This document shows positions 33,265 through 45,063 of a stretch of DNA of 64,000 bases, one piece after another; within the stretch, counting starts at the first letter, position 1; every line of letters starts with the position of its first letter. A program made the translations under genes and the position numbers. Source of the stretch: Erpobdella octoculata (Eukaryota; Annelida; Clitellata; Hirudinida; Erpobdellidae). Below the pieces are notes generated by a model, which saw only the letters and a program-made list of their open reading frames with translations, had not been told where the DNA came from and did no database searches. The stretch spans positions 22,323,629 through 22,387,628 of the forward strand of contig OZ022242.1 of NCBI GenBank assembly GCA_963978895.1. The letters are read 5' to 3'.

Positions 33265-35720
33265 AGATCAGTTTATTATTATACAGGTTTTTTATATAGC
33301 GCTTTTTAAAAAAATAAAAGTCGCAAAAGCGCACTGCACAATTAAACGGAAGAGAACAAATCTGTCTTGAGCCGTTTACGAAAGACACTTAAAAGTATCG
33401 TTGGATGCTTCAGAACGGTGGGAAGGCTATTCCAGGCCACAGGACCAGCCACAGAAAAACCACGCCTGCTAATCGTCACAGTCTCTGTCTGAGGGCTGGC
33501 CGCCGCCGATCGAAGATGAAACCGACCAAAGAGTTGAGAGACCGGAACACATAACTCCTGAAGATAGCCAGGAGCCATGCCATGGAGGCACTTATAAACC
33601 ATAGAGCAAAACTTGAAACGGATTCTCTGCGGAAAGAGAAGCCAATGAAACCGCGTCCGCATCAGACCCGAAACGCTGGCCCAGCCAGGCAATCGCAGCA
33701 CGAAACTTTGTTGCAGCGGATGCAATGGGACCGGTCCGTGAGGTGGGAGCCGAACCATTTCAGGACCAAACGAGTTATGAAGCCTATCACACAAGATCTG
33801 ATGATCAACGGTGTCAAACGCAGCACTAAGGTCCAGAAGGTCCAGAAGTGTGATCCGTCCCAGATCGGCTGCTAAGTAGACATCCGAGAGCACCCCCAAA
33901 ACAGCAATCTCAGTAGAATGATGCTTTCTATAGGCTGACTGGCATCGGACAGGAGGTTATTTTCATTGAAATATATGTTCATCTGGTCGCCGACACATCG
34001 CTCCAACAGTTTAGACAAATACGACAAATTGGAGATCGGACAATAGTTGGCAGGGTTGTGCGGATCCAAGTTTGGTTTCTGGCGTGATGATGGCATTTTT
34101 TAGAGTTGAAGGAAAAAAACCTTGTCTTAGCGAAGAGTTGGCCAGAAATGCCACGAATGGTGCAAGTTCATTGGAATATTGTTTTATTATCCATGTTGGC
34201 ACTGGGTCCAAGGAACAGTTCTTGTTAGGTGAAGCCCTGATGAGACGGATGATGTAATTAGCATCTACAGGTCTGAATTCCAAGAGCGAGCTGGAACAGT
34301 TTCCAGCACAATAGAGCGGACCAGAAGCAGATGAACACTGGCGAACTGGCGAACACTCTCGGTCTTCTCTAAAACCCCCTTCAAGAAATCATTCGCCGCA
34401 AGATCATTGGGTGGGGCTGAATAGCCACAGTACTAGCCGAGCACCCCAGATAATGTTCTCCAGAGCTTTGCAGGATTACCTTGACTATCATCGATTTCCT
34501 ATCCAGTAAGAATTTTGTTTCTGCCTAAAAAGGCCGTGAGACGCCCGTACCTGGCTCATCCACAGAGTGCGATCATCCGGGTCTCGTGTCCGCTTGTAGC
34601 GCCGCTCCAACAGTGTTAATTTCCGTTTGAGGCTATGCAATCACGATCAAACCACGGCGTAAGAGACTGAAGGCGCCGTCTAGCAGCACGGGAGGGAGCA
34701 TTTTGATCAAGGAGCGACGATAAGGTAATGTCATAAAGCTCCTGGGCCTGATCAATAGACATATCCTCATAGACCACCAGATTGCACAGGAGGCTGCTAC
34801 GTAAATCGGATCGAAATCGCTCAGAGTCGAAAAACCTCCAAGCACGAATATTAATCAAACCGAGCTGGAGGAAGTCGGATCTAAATCCAGAAACGCACAA
34901 GAGAATGATCGGAGACCTGCGGCAGATCAACGACGACAGACGGAGATGGAAGATCAGATCTTGTAATAACCAAATCAAGAGTATTACCCTGCGAATGCGT
35001 AGGGTCGGTAACAGACTGCACGAAGCCAAATGAACCTATAAGATCCAACAGACGAACAGAGTGTGGATCGAGAGTAATGTTGACCTTGACATTCAGATCT
35101 CCAGTAATAATGACCTGCTCCCTCTGATCTTCCACAATAACCTTGGTTTGCAACTGCAGTATTGTCTGTGCCGATATGATATCTGTTTTGACCTGAGTCA
35201 TTCCGGACTTTACCTCGCCGGAAAACAAATCGTTCCATTTTCTATCTTCTTTGTTCATAATTTTTTCTTCCGTCTCAACTAGTCTTAAGCTGATAGAACT
35301 TATGAGTTCTAATTTATTTTCTTAGACTCTCTTTTCGCATTGTTCTATACGGCTTACGAAAACAATTATTTCTCTGTACAAATCTTGAATAGCAGCAGTA
35401 CTTCTGGTAAGTTCAGTTTTGAAGTCAAAATAGATTTTAACTGTGTCATCTTCAATTATGTTCACCTTTCTCTGACCGGTAGTAACCTCTCGGCTCCACG
35501 ACGACATTTTTTATAAAACCAGAATAGTTTTTTACTGTGAAGAGTCAGTGCACTGGAAATGACCTCAGTGACACCGTGGCATTTGCAATGGAACCGTGTA
35601 TCACAGAGACCACACAAAACGCACAAAAAGAAAAAGAAGGCAGGACTGAGCCAAGACAAGAAAAAGATGACAGAACAGGAAATAGTGAAGAAAAATGTGG
35701 TCACTGGTCAAAATCATTCT
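33265..35720 (-). pseudogene. CR1/L2-like LINE with ORF1 and ORF2 remnants
   Basis: In minus-strand order: an ORF1 PHD-like finger (CGLCDTRFHCKCHGV then WFYKKC, 35560-35640), a coiled-coil stretch (35260-35510), the C-terminal half of an apurinic-type endonuclease (VIITGDLNVKV, then SVTDPTHSQGNTLDLVIT, ending SDHSLV; 34890-35115), the linker (PWFDRDC, LERRYKRT), the RT fingers (SLDPVPTWIIKQ; NPANYCPISNLSYLSKLLER), motif A DLSAAFDTVDH (33801-33833) and the C-terminal tail (GPVAWNSLPTVLK). Most of the endonuclease and the YADD palm are missing. The 3' end is 'gcgctatataaa' plus a TAA-rich tail (about 33270-33310). Frameshifts abound. It is the same clade as 30795-32391. Confidence 0.85.
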
Positions 35721-35868
35721 CGGACTTGGACAAGAGGCCTAAGAGGTACGTGGCTGAACGCTCTGCTTAAGATATTTATGATTGCTATTCTCAATGTGGC
35801 ACTAAAACGCCCCTCTGTATTGCCGATACTACCATTTAAAAATATGCTGCCGGCATCGGCTCGTGCAT

Positions 35869-37320
35869 TAAGCATCTGCGTCCCGATATCGTTATCTCGA
35901 ATTCAATCGAGATTTCAAAACGATACGGGATTCCCGTATCACTATTGAACCGATACAGCCTCCGGAAGAAATCTCGTATCGATATTAATTAGCGATACTT
36001 AAAATTTCATTCTCGATTAAAATCTCGAAAAATATCGGGATTTTTTTAAATATTTTCCAATAAATAAAGTCATACATATTTAATTAACGATTGTCACAGC
36101 TGTGAATATTTGCAATTGATTCAACAACTATTATCATCCCCACTTTAAATTCGGTTTTCCAGACAGCCTGTAGCTCCATTATTTACTATTTTTAGTCTGG
36201 GAACCGGCAGCAAAAAAGCCACGCTCCTCTTAGGCTGCTAGTCGAGCTCTGCGCATACTACTGATACTACAAGCCCTACAAGGCAATCATACTCGCTGAC
36301 ATCGATGACTATTATTATTAATGAGAATAATGAGTAATGTAATAGTAATGATCATTCTATGTTTATGTTTTGGTTTAGTCTGTTTCATAAACTTATTTTT
36401 TCAAATTTGTTACATAGAATTGGAATGATTATTTTAGTGTTTCGATATCCGTAATTGACCGTAATAGTAGTTCATCTAAGATATATATTTATAATCTCGA
36501 TGATATTCTTGGTTGTGTGTGAGTATGTGTGTGCCACCTGTAGTGTGCACGACAGAGCCGTAGCCCGTATCGTCTGCAGCTGGAATTCGAAACTTTCTCA
36601 GCTTCTTTCTTGCTATTGCTAACCGCATTCGCCATCGCCTATAAATAAACACGCTGGGTTTTTTTTCACTTTCTTAATTCTTGCATAGAGGCACTTTCTC
36701 GTGTTTGTCATCATTATCATGCCGCGTCACCGGGGTCAAATCTGGGAGTACTTTGAGGAAGAGACGGTCACGCAGAAAGTCAATGACAAGGACGTAGAAA
36801 TAAATATTGCCAGATGCAAAGACTGCTAATAATTTTAATTTTTCTTTTCATCGGCAAGTAAAATCATTTAATTAAATTGATAAACTACCGCATAATGCGA
36901 ACTAAATAAAGTAAATAATAAATAAATACTTTCTATCGGCGGTAGCGTTTTATTTAGAGTCTAAATTTAGACAAATAGATGTACCGAAACTAAACAAATG
37001 AAACTTATTTCAAGTTGTAAAAAAAAATTAAATATGGTAAATTTTTATAAATTTTGAAATTTTTTAATATTTATATATTTTTTTCAATGAATTTCTTTAA
37101 TGTAGTTATTAATATTGTCTGTCGCGTATTGTTCATCATTCTATGTTATCTCTAGGCAAAATTTCCGCTTCAGTCGAGATCCCGAAATCGTATCGTATCG
37201 TATCGATATCGTATCGTTATTGTTCGGAGCGTCTCGTATCGTATCGTTTAATTCGGGGCAAATTTCAGAAATCGTATCGGATCGTATCGTTCCAAAAAAA
37301 TAACGGGACGCAGAAGCTTA
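35869..37320 (+). mobile_element. hAT element with perfect 8-bp target duplication (internally deleted)
   Basis: The left terminus is 'taagcatctgcgtcccg' and the right terminus, on the opposite strand, is 'taagcttctgcgtcccg'. Both sides carry tcgtgcat (35861-35868; 37321-37328). Subterminal regions are rich in 'cgatacgat'-type repeats, denser on the right (37185-37295), likely transposase-binding clusters. Inside, 36720-36833 encodes the start of a BED-type zinc finger (see its own entry). At 1452 bp with no catalytic domain, it is a deletion derivative. Confidence 0.88.
36720..36833 (+). pseudogene. Truncated BED zinc-finger peptide of the hAT transposase
   Basis: An ATG at 36720 opens a 37-codon frame: MPRHRGQIWEYFEEE, a short variable part, then INIARCKDC and a TAA. 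The Trp-x-Tyr-Phe motif and the C-x-x-C pair are the first half of a BED finger, the DNA-binding domain at the N-terminus of many hAT transposases. The H-x-x-x-H half and all catalytic residues are gone. The context inside a hAT-type element supports the assignment. Confidence 0.7.
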
Positions 37321-37633
37321 TCGTGCATATATATGATCACACGGTTTTAACTTTCACACTCACTAATGGTGTATCCGATATCGGGATGTGCCAAGCTTTT
37401 TACTTAGGTAATGAATTAAGTTATTTATAACAATTTGCGTATCTGTTACTTTGTGCAAGAAGAGATTTGTTAAATTAATCAAAAACTACTTACGGTCAAC
37501 AATGCTATATATTTTCCTCCAAAAATAAAAAATAGCTAATACCCGGGGAGTAGTCGTATATTTTTTTCCAAAAAATTCAAAGCCTTATATATTTTTTTGG
37601 CCTAAAGAACTAATGACCAGAAAAAAGGTAAGT

Positions 37634-38315
37634 TGTAGCCAGTGGCGGATTTATTGAGAACCAACTTCATGCGCCCCCGTCCGTCCTCTTAAAGAATTTT
37701 TTGTATTAAATTATCCTTGCTTTTCAAACTTTCAGATACATATTTTCTTATTTGTCTAAACAAAACTGCTTAGTATACTGTTACAAGGCAGTGCCAATAA
37801 TATTAGTACAGCCTATGAAGAAATATTTTGATTCAAAGAGAACTGAAAAAATCAGGAAATAAATTTTACACTGTTCATGAATTTGCAGTAACATCAAATG
37901 CAGTTGCTAATGAAAAATTAGCAATTCCACAACGTAGACAGACCTAAAAGCTCTGTAATAGGCGCTCTTTAAATATTCACATTGATTGATTGAAAACAAT
38001 GTTGAAAGCAGAACACTTCAAAAATACTATGAAAAGTTACCTTTATTTACTTTTTTTAGACAGAATGGTAAATCATACAACAAACAAATTAATTTCAATT
38101 AGGGATTCATTCTTCCTGTGCCCTTTTTTTGATTTCTTAAAATCTTCAAAAACTCAGGAATGCATGAAAATATATTTAAATCCGACTATAAAGCTGATTT
38201 ATTATCACCTGTTGTTATTTACCAAGTATTTGAATAATGAAAGCGGATATGGCTATGTAGTTATGTGTCAGTTTCATTTTTATAATATTTTTTTAGAAAT
38301 AGTTATTTGTTAAAA
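37634..38315 (+). pseudogene. hAT transposase relic (ZMYM1/52-kDa-repressor-like type), plus strand
   Basis: At 37634 'cagtggcggattta' resembles a hAT terminus. About 200 bp on, a broken frame gives AVANEKLAIPQRRQT, matching the 'KL.IP.RRxGRQ' linker of this transposase group. Then 37990-38310 gives YLYLLFLDRMVNHTTNKLIS, then RDSFFLCPFFDFL, matching the helix 'F.P.LD.LI..L..RF..H'. Stops separate the pieces. It is the same type as the relic at 2188-2700 but covers a different part of the protein. Confidence 0.5.
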
Positions 38316-38715
38316 GCTGCCGGGAACATTATGAAAAGCATGTAAATATTTGTCAATGAAGCCCGCAGTACACTTTGACTAGTTTTCATTGGTACTACAA
38401 ATAAAAGCGTCATCGTATACATTTACTACAGATGGTTCAATTGTTCAATGATTTGAAATACGTTGGAACGTTTAAAAAAATATGTAATCGACTTATAATC
38501 TTAATTAAATTTTAGAATTCCAAAAATCGGACTATTTTACAACGTTTTTATTAAGTCACAAAGTTGTTTCTTTGTTTGTCCAATTTCTCTAGACATGTAC
38601 TTACAGTTATGATTTTTGGATATGTTATAGATAAATGTTGAAAGAATATAAATACCAATTCTGAGAATGGCACTCCAACTAATAAAAACGTTTTGTGCAG
38701 ACAAATCATAACTAA
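38315..38715. other. Anonymous intron sequence
   Basis: Nothing recognised. Confidence 0.4.
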
Positions 38716-38718
38716 CTA

Positions 38719-38815
38719 CCTCTCGCTTTCTCCTTCTCCCTTTCTCACTCTCTCTCTCTCTCTCGCATGGATGCTGTGCGCGAGAGTGAGAGAGTGGGAG
38801 AAGGAAGAAGAGGAA
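38719..38815. repeat. Hairpin-forming CT/GA inverted repeat
   Basis: A pyrimidine arm (38719-38766, with a (TC)n core) and a purine arm (38777-38815) are near reverse complements, separated by about 11 bp. Confidence 0.8.
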
Positions 38816-39221
38816 ACAACTCAATGAGTCAGAGAAAGTTCGATGAGCATGCATGCTGTAAACAACGAATAATCATGAATATGAATGAACTTGAATGAAT
38901 GAATCAGTCGCACAGTGTGCGATAGTAGAGGTAGAGATACTATGGGGCTTTCTGAAAAATTTGTTTTATAACTATTTATTTGTCAGTTAATATATGATCA
39001 TATTAACTCAAATTCTTATAAAAGTCCGACGTCGATCCAGCAAAGAGAGAGCGTAGTTGCGTAGATTGCTAGTTATGTTTGTTAGTTGCTTGTATATTAG
39101 GTTTGGGAATACTAGTCAGCCTTTACGTGGCACTCCCTGTGATTAACCAGTCATTTGAATACATTTATTCTAAAAACTCAAATGCTTAAAATATTTCACC
39201 CATCCAAAACAAAAAAGTAGA
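38816..39221. other. Anonymous intron sequence
   Basis: Contains a small palindrome 'cgcacagtgtgcg' near 38909. Otherwise nothing recognised. Confidence 0.4.
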
Positions 39222-39510
39222 AAATAATTTTTACATCATAAAAATACATTTTTTTTAAAAACAACGTTTTTCTTGCGCCCCAAAAAATTATAAAATAATA
39301 TTCCTATAATTCATATACAACGGAAAACGTTGCGGGCACATTATAGGCTACGGCTACAACATCCACAGCTTTAATAAAACATATGGTTATAAAAAATAAT
39401 GCGCCCGCAACGTTTTTCCTTGTATATGAATTATAGTAATATTATTTTATACTTTTTAGGACGCAAGAAAAACGTTGTTTTTAAAAAAATGTGTTTTTTA
39501 TTATGTAAAA
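39222..39510. mobile_element. Foldback MITE (about 285 bp)
   Basis: Left arm 39222-39345 and right arm 39393-39510 are inverted copies ('aaaaacaacgtttttcttgcg', 'attcatatacaa', 'aacgttgcgggc'), separated by a roughly 48-bp loop. Identity between arms is high. No coding. It is a different family from the 9.1-kb and 51.3-kb foldbacks. Confidence 0.8.
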
Positions 39511-40149
39511 TTTTTTAAAATCATAAGACAAACAGAGAAAATGTTTAGCTATTGCTAGCGACCCACAATTTTATTTAAAACGGAAAACTATTTTACCGTT
39601 TGTTCTCCTTTCAGTTTTATGTTGGTTAAAAATTTATTTTATTCTTTTTAGTGCATTTAAATCAAGACGTGTTTAACAAAAAATTTAATAGTATTATTAC
39701 ATTTGTAAACACCAAAGCTCAGAAGTACAATGTCAGAAAACAAGCAAGCTGAATGTTTATATTCTAATGTTTGAACACAAAAATATAGAACTCAATGAGA
39801 ATGACATTTTTAACATCTTTGTTGCAAATTACCTGAGAAAAGAGTTGTTTATAATCCATTAAAATTTTCAGAGAATTAAAATTTTAGCATAAAAAACATT
39901 TTCTAACTAATTGATACAGTATTTTTTTTAATGCTCACATAGCTGGTGTATGTCAATTTGATTTTTCAAGCAAATGTCCTACGCTCTTAAGATCTCCAAA
40001 AACTTTGTAGCTATGTTTTCCACAAATAAAATTTTTTACGGAAAATCTTTATATGAAGTCCTGTTCTGAACACAGCAATTTCCCCTTTGTCCTCTTCGCA
40101 AATGATTTTCCTGATTAAACTACAGTCTTTGAAAAAGGTGTGTCTTTAG
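39511..40149. other. Anonymous intron sequence
   Basis: AT-rich. Nothing recognised. Confidence 0.4.
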
Positions 40150-40560
40150 TTTTTTTTTTGTGGAGTAGATTAAGAGACCATGATAAAGGTCATGAAGGTT
40201 GACAGGAAGGAATTTCCACGTCTTCGGGACAGACGCAACAAATACCCGACAGCGCAGATCAGAGGTGTGAGCGCTCAGAGACGACGCTTACAGGTGTAAT
40301 GAAAGGAGCAAGGTAAGAAAGAGCCGACTGTGAAGACATTGGTAAACGAGCAGGCCAAGTTTAAACACGACTCTCACAGGAAGGTCAAACCAATGAAGAT
40401 CTTCACGCATCCGTTCAGCTGTGCCGCTCGCCTAAGGAAGTCGAACCCTAGACGAGATGCCACTTGAAGCTCGCCAGATAACGGGTTAGAAAATGAACTT
40501 TGATGCTCCACAAAAAAGCCCGTTGCAGTCAATACGTGATAAAAAAAGCGCTCTAACTAA
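40150..40560 (-). pseudogene. LINE reverse transcriptase C-terminal relic
   Basis: On the minus strand EDLHWFDLPVRVVFKLGLLV, then YQCLHS and later VPKTWKFLPVNLHDLYH, reproduce the 'LHWLPV..R..FK...LVYK.LH' and 'GP..WN.LP..L' tail of CR1/L2-like LINE polymerases, with frameshifts between them. The GC content is higher than the surroundings. Confidence 0.65.
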
Positions 40561-41180
40561 AGTTTGAAAAGATTCGACGTGAAAATTTGAATTTTTGGGG
40601 GGTTTAAAACTTCTCCCCTAAAGCATCTGGATAAAATTTTGGGTACGACAGCAAAGCAATAGCAATGTAACCTAACGGTAAAGAGCCCCACTAATGTTTT
40701 GTGGGGAGCCACTCACACCATAACCGTGGCATTGGTTAAACCTCTAACAACAGTTTATTTTAATAATTTATTCTTCTTATATAATTTCTAATTAAAAAAT
40801 CAGGAAATGTCAATATCTTGTTATACTTTTTTCTCGACGTCAGCATCAAATGTGACATCAAATCAAAACATGCAAATTTGAACCAACAACGAATAGACAT
40901 TCCGATGCAAAAAAATTGGCTTTGTTTGCATACAAAAAGATGCTTCCCAGGGGTCCAATTAAAATTTCCATCAGACCACCTAATTAGAGATTTTTGAAAA
41001 CTACATTTTATAATTTAAATATTTTCATACTTATATGACTACTTTTGATAAAATTCTCGTTTTTGTTAACAATAAAATAATTATGCTAATAATAAATTTT
41101 GAGAAAAATCTTCTTTTTATTTTTTATTAGCTTGTAATCGTTGTTAAAACCACTACCATAGCAGAACAGGAACAGCTTAC
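40561..41180. other. Anonymous intron sequence
   Basis: A GC hairpin 'agccccac...gtggggagc' near 40683-40712 is visible. It lacks tRNA boxes. Nothing else. Confidence 0.4.
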
Positions 41181-41552
41181 CGTCATCGTTGTCGTATAGG
41201 TAATGAGCCTCAGTCCATGAGTAGTAGGTCATGAGGTCAAAGATAGCTGGCACCATATAAGGGTGTGTGTACAGTCCGTAGTGGACTGGGGTTTCGACAG
41301 GGGCGATGTAGTAGTGGTCAAACCTCGATGACGATGAGTCATAATTAGTGAAAGAAAAATCTTCGTTCTGATTGGTCGTCGGTGGTGGTGACGTAGGAAG
41401 GGGTGGAGTCTCTGCCACGAATGATTTGAGAGGGGATGCGAGGGTAACGAATGGAAGATGGAATGTGGAGCAAAATGAACTGATTGTGGACTGCCCCCAC
41501 GGTGATTGGCCAACAAGCAAGACGAAGAGACCATCACTTATGATGTCACAAA
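41181..41552 (-). CDS. Ionotropic glutamate receptor, amino-terminal domain exon (second found)
   Basis: A 372-bp exon on the minus strand. The acceptor is TTTTGCATTTTAG (AG at 41553-41554) and the donor is GACG|GTAAGC. It is phase 1 at both ends. Joined to 46513-46659 it reads LVGSS-V-CDIISDGLFVLL. Core matches to non-NMDA receptors are C-D-x-I-x-x-G, then TISSFCSTFHLPFVT (family: 'TI.SFC..LH..FIT.S'), and near the end PYMVPAIFDLMTYYSW and AHYLYDNDDG (family: 'LI.YY.W..F.YLYD.D.G'). The domain is extracellular and dimerises subunits. Between FVTLASP and the YYSW helix there is an insertion of about 45 residues rich in Pro, Ser, Thr and Tyr, absent from typical members. AMPA- and kainate-type assignment cannot be separated on this segment. 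Confidence 0.82.
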
Positions 41553-41696
41553 CTAAAATGCAAAAACTGATCATTACATAATTAAATAAACTGTGTTAGC
41601 ACCATAAAAAGCACACAGTTATCAACAAAATTTATATTTTTAACAGTGGTTTCATTTGTAAAATGCTTGCAGTTTTGGATTTCTCCATGTAAAAAT

Positions 41697-42030
41697 GTTT
41701 TTATGCAATAATAAAATTTCATGTATTAATGTAATTTCATGTATTAATGTGATTTCATGTATTAATGCACTTCATGTATTAATGTTATTTCATGTTTTAA
41801 TGTAGTTTCATGTGCTAATGTTATTTCATGTAGCAACGCTAAATTACGTATTAATGTTATTTTCTGTATTAATGCACTTCAAGATATTCATGTAATTCTA
41901 GGCATTGATGTTAATGTAGTTTCATGTGTTAATGTAATTTCATGTAGCAACGCTAAATTACGCATTAATGTTATTTTCTGTATTAATGCCCTTCTAGATA
42001 TTCATGTAATTTTAGGCATTGATGCTATTT
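41697..42030. repeat. Minisatellite with higher-order structure
   Basis: Basic unit about 18 bp ('ttcatgtattaatgtaat'-like). A roughly 115-bp block ('gctaaattacg...ggcattgatg') occurs twice in tandem (from about 41838 and 41950). It lies just upstream, in gene sense, of the second receptor exon. Confidence 0.8.
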
Positions 42031-42515
42031 TACATATTATAAACAAAAGAAGAGCTTGATGAGATACATGCATGGAAGGAAACGTGACCGATTAATGAAT
42101 GGTAGTTACTATGTTTTTAAGTAATCTATCTAACCAACTGTTCAGATAAAACTAATAAATAATAGAATTTAAATAAATATTGACTCATAAACATCAAATT
42201 GGGCATAAATAAATGTTAAATAAACTTTCATTATAAATTTCACGGTGCATTAAATAGAGCACAAAAAAATAATTTATATTCATGTCTTGAGAAGCCTGAG
42301 TTGGAATGAATTGGAGTGAATTGGAGTGGAATGGAATGAAATGGGGTGAATTCATGAAGTCTGAACGAATTAAAGTTTTTTTTATTAAAACTGGCACTCT
42401 GCTCTTTCACTATCTCTCTTTCAATATCTCTCTTTCACGCTCTCTTGCACTTCGTGAGTCACTTATGAAACACTAGATGAATATAGGACTGGACGTACAA
42501 ATTCTTTCATTTCGC
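42031..42515. other. Anonymous intron sequence
   Basis: Short 'ttggaatgaattggagtg' tandem at 42300-42345. Otherwise nothing. Confidence 0.4.
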
Positions 42516-42650
42516 TGTGTTATCATCATCAGCACCACTGAGTTATCATCATCAGCACCACTAAGTTATCATCATCAGCACCACTGAGTTATCATCATTA
42601 GCACCACTGAGTTATCATCATCAGCACCACTGAGTTATCATCATCAGCAC
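42516..42650. repeat. Minisatellite, 23-bp unit
   Basis: Five to six units of 'gttatcatcatcagcaccac' plus 'tga'/'taa', nearly perfect. Confidence 0.9.
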
Positions 42651-44547
42651 TACCAAATTCATCTTATACACTATCATCACCACCATTAGCAGGACCAATA
42701 CTACAAACGAATGAAAATTCGGTTCACGAATTTTACCTAAATATTTCAAATATTAAAATTATCTGTTAGCGATTTTGTTCAGTTTTAATAATAAAAAATT
42801 AATAAAGCAATAAAACATTTTTATCGACTTAGGAGGAGTTTTTTTTTCAAATATTTAAATGAAAAATGCTTTGAACTGGTACGATTTCATTGTCGCCTAA
42901 AAAAATCATTATGAAAAAAATGTATTGGACATTAAAGAAGATTAAACATATCTTTGCTGCAACATTTCGCACTTCATTCAAGATTTCATCTCCGTTAGAA
43001 TTTTTGATTATTTTTTCTAGAAGATGACAAGCTGGAATGTTCATTTCGCACTCCTGTTTTTCAGAGTTTTTAAAGTTCAAAATATTTTTAAGCTATGAAA
43101 TAACTTTTAAAATAAGAGATGTTGTTTAATAAAAAACTGTGCGGCTTTTCTTGGCACTTAAAAAGGGGGTAGGAGGGGCATTTGCTCCCCTCTATTTTCA
43201 GAATTGAAATTGTTGTTTACCTAGAGTGTACTATATAACTTTTTTACTTTAACTTTACTTAATTTAGTGATGAATCAATGCGTATTAAAACGATTTTTGC
43301 TTGTGTAGACAATTTTATATCTGAGCTCAATGCTAGATTTACCAATAACTGCAGAGTAATAAATTGTGTATCAAAAATACAATCAGCAAATTCGTGGTTT
43401 TTACCCTACTAATGGTGTCGATGCAATGTTGATTCCCTCACAAGTGTCTACAGCAAAGTCATTTTTTACAATTGTTGGAAATAGGTCCAACTTTAATAAC
43501 TAGTTATAATTTTTAAAGAGAGTAGTGAACCACCTTCCAATCGGGTGAATGGTGTAGCAATGTTTAAAGGACACAAAAACAAATAGATATTCATTTTTAT
43601 ATACCTAGATTAAAACATTTACCACAGTCTTCTAAATACTTAATATGTGAAGTATGTGGAGACTGAAAATTTAAGAAACTTTTGAATCAATATGGAATAA
43701 ACCAATTTTTTATTATAAATTTTTGAATTTGAAAATAAGATGTTTCTTTTTTTTAATAAACTAAAAATTCAAAGTTCGTTTCTCTAGATAAAATTTGTTA
43801 TTTATTAAAAAATTCAAAGTTTTAAGTGATTTAATTTTATAATTCACTCAAATGTTGTCCAATCAATCTGAAAATTTAATAAAATGTAGGGTCTGCCGCA
43901 TCAAATAAGCCCACCTAATTTCAACTTGATTGAACAACGGGAAGGTGATATGAAGGATTTAAAAAAGCACTCCGATCGTTATCAGAATGGCCCCCCAAAA
44001 TATATGTAATAAAAATTATAGGCTAACAGTTCGGGTGCAGGGAGTAGTAACACCTTCCAGATTCATGCAGAAAAAATTTAAAATTTTGGCAAAACGGGAT
44101 GGAAATTCAGGCAAAATTTAAATATTCTCGAAAAATTAAGTATGAAATTTCAAACGCAAATTTCTAAAAAAATTTTAAATTAGCTATGGTCCTAGGGACT
44201 ATCCCTCCCTTATTTCCCGGTCATCAGCTTTAAAGAAGAAAAATTTGATTAAGTTTTAGGAAATTTTTTAAAATCTAAAAATTTATTTATGACCATGACA
44301 AGACAAACATGTAGGGAAAAGGCAAGATGTTTTAGAAACCTACACATTAAAAATGTTTAGACTTCTTATGCTGACTTTTTTCCAAAACAGCTGATACCCG
44401 GGTGTGGGTAGTTGTAGGAACTTTTCCAAGTTTTTTTTCAAAACGTCATACAGTTTATTCCCCAGAAATAGCTGATGATCGGGAGGGAGGTAGTCTTATG
44501 TACTTTTCCCGAATTTTGGGAATGTCTTATGACTTGCTTTATAAACT
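42651..44547. other. Anonymous intron sequence
   Basis: At 43838-43880 a short match to 59215-59260 ('aaaatttgataaaatg'-like) marks a diverged dispersed repeat. The 77-codon minus frame at 42847-43080 is unrecognised. Confidence 0.35.
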
Positions 44548-44795
<248 letters not shown>

Positions 44796-45063
44796 TATTC
44801 TCGACTTCTGTAGTTTGACTGGCCGGGGCAGATGCGTTGTGACATTTGACTGTATTGAGAGAAAATATCTGCTTAAATGAAAGCACACAACAACCCCAAG
44901 TGAAGATTTAACATTCGTCTCAAGCCACCAACAAATCAGGTTATCTTTCCACTTCTTATTTAACAACTTCCACTGCATCACAAGTTTTTTGTTCTTTTAT
45001 TTTATTATTTTTAAACAAAGTATATTTTATGTTATTATGCTTTGTATTGTTTTGTTGTATTGT

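Noticed and set aside
40670..40750. tRNA gene
   Set aside because: There is a GC hairpin and an A-box-like 'taacctaacggtaaag', but no B box and no acceptor stem pairing.
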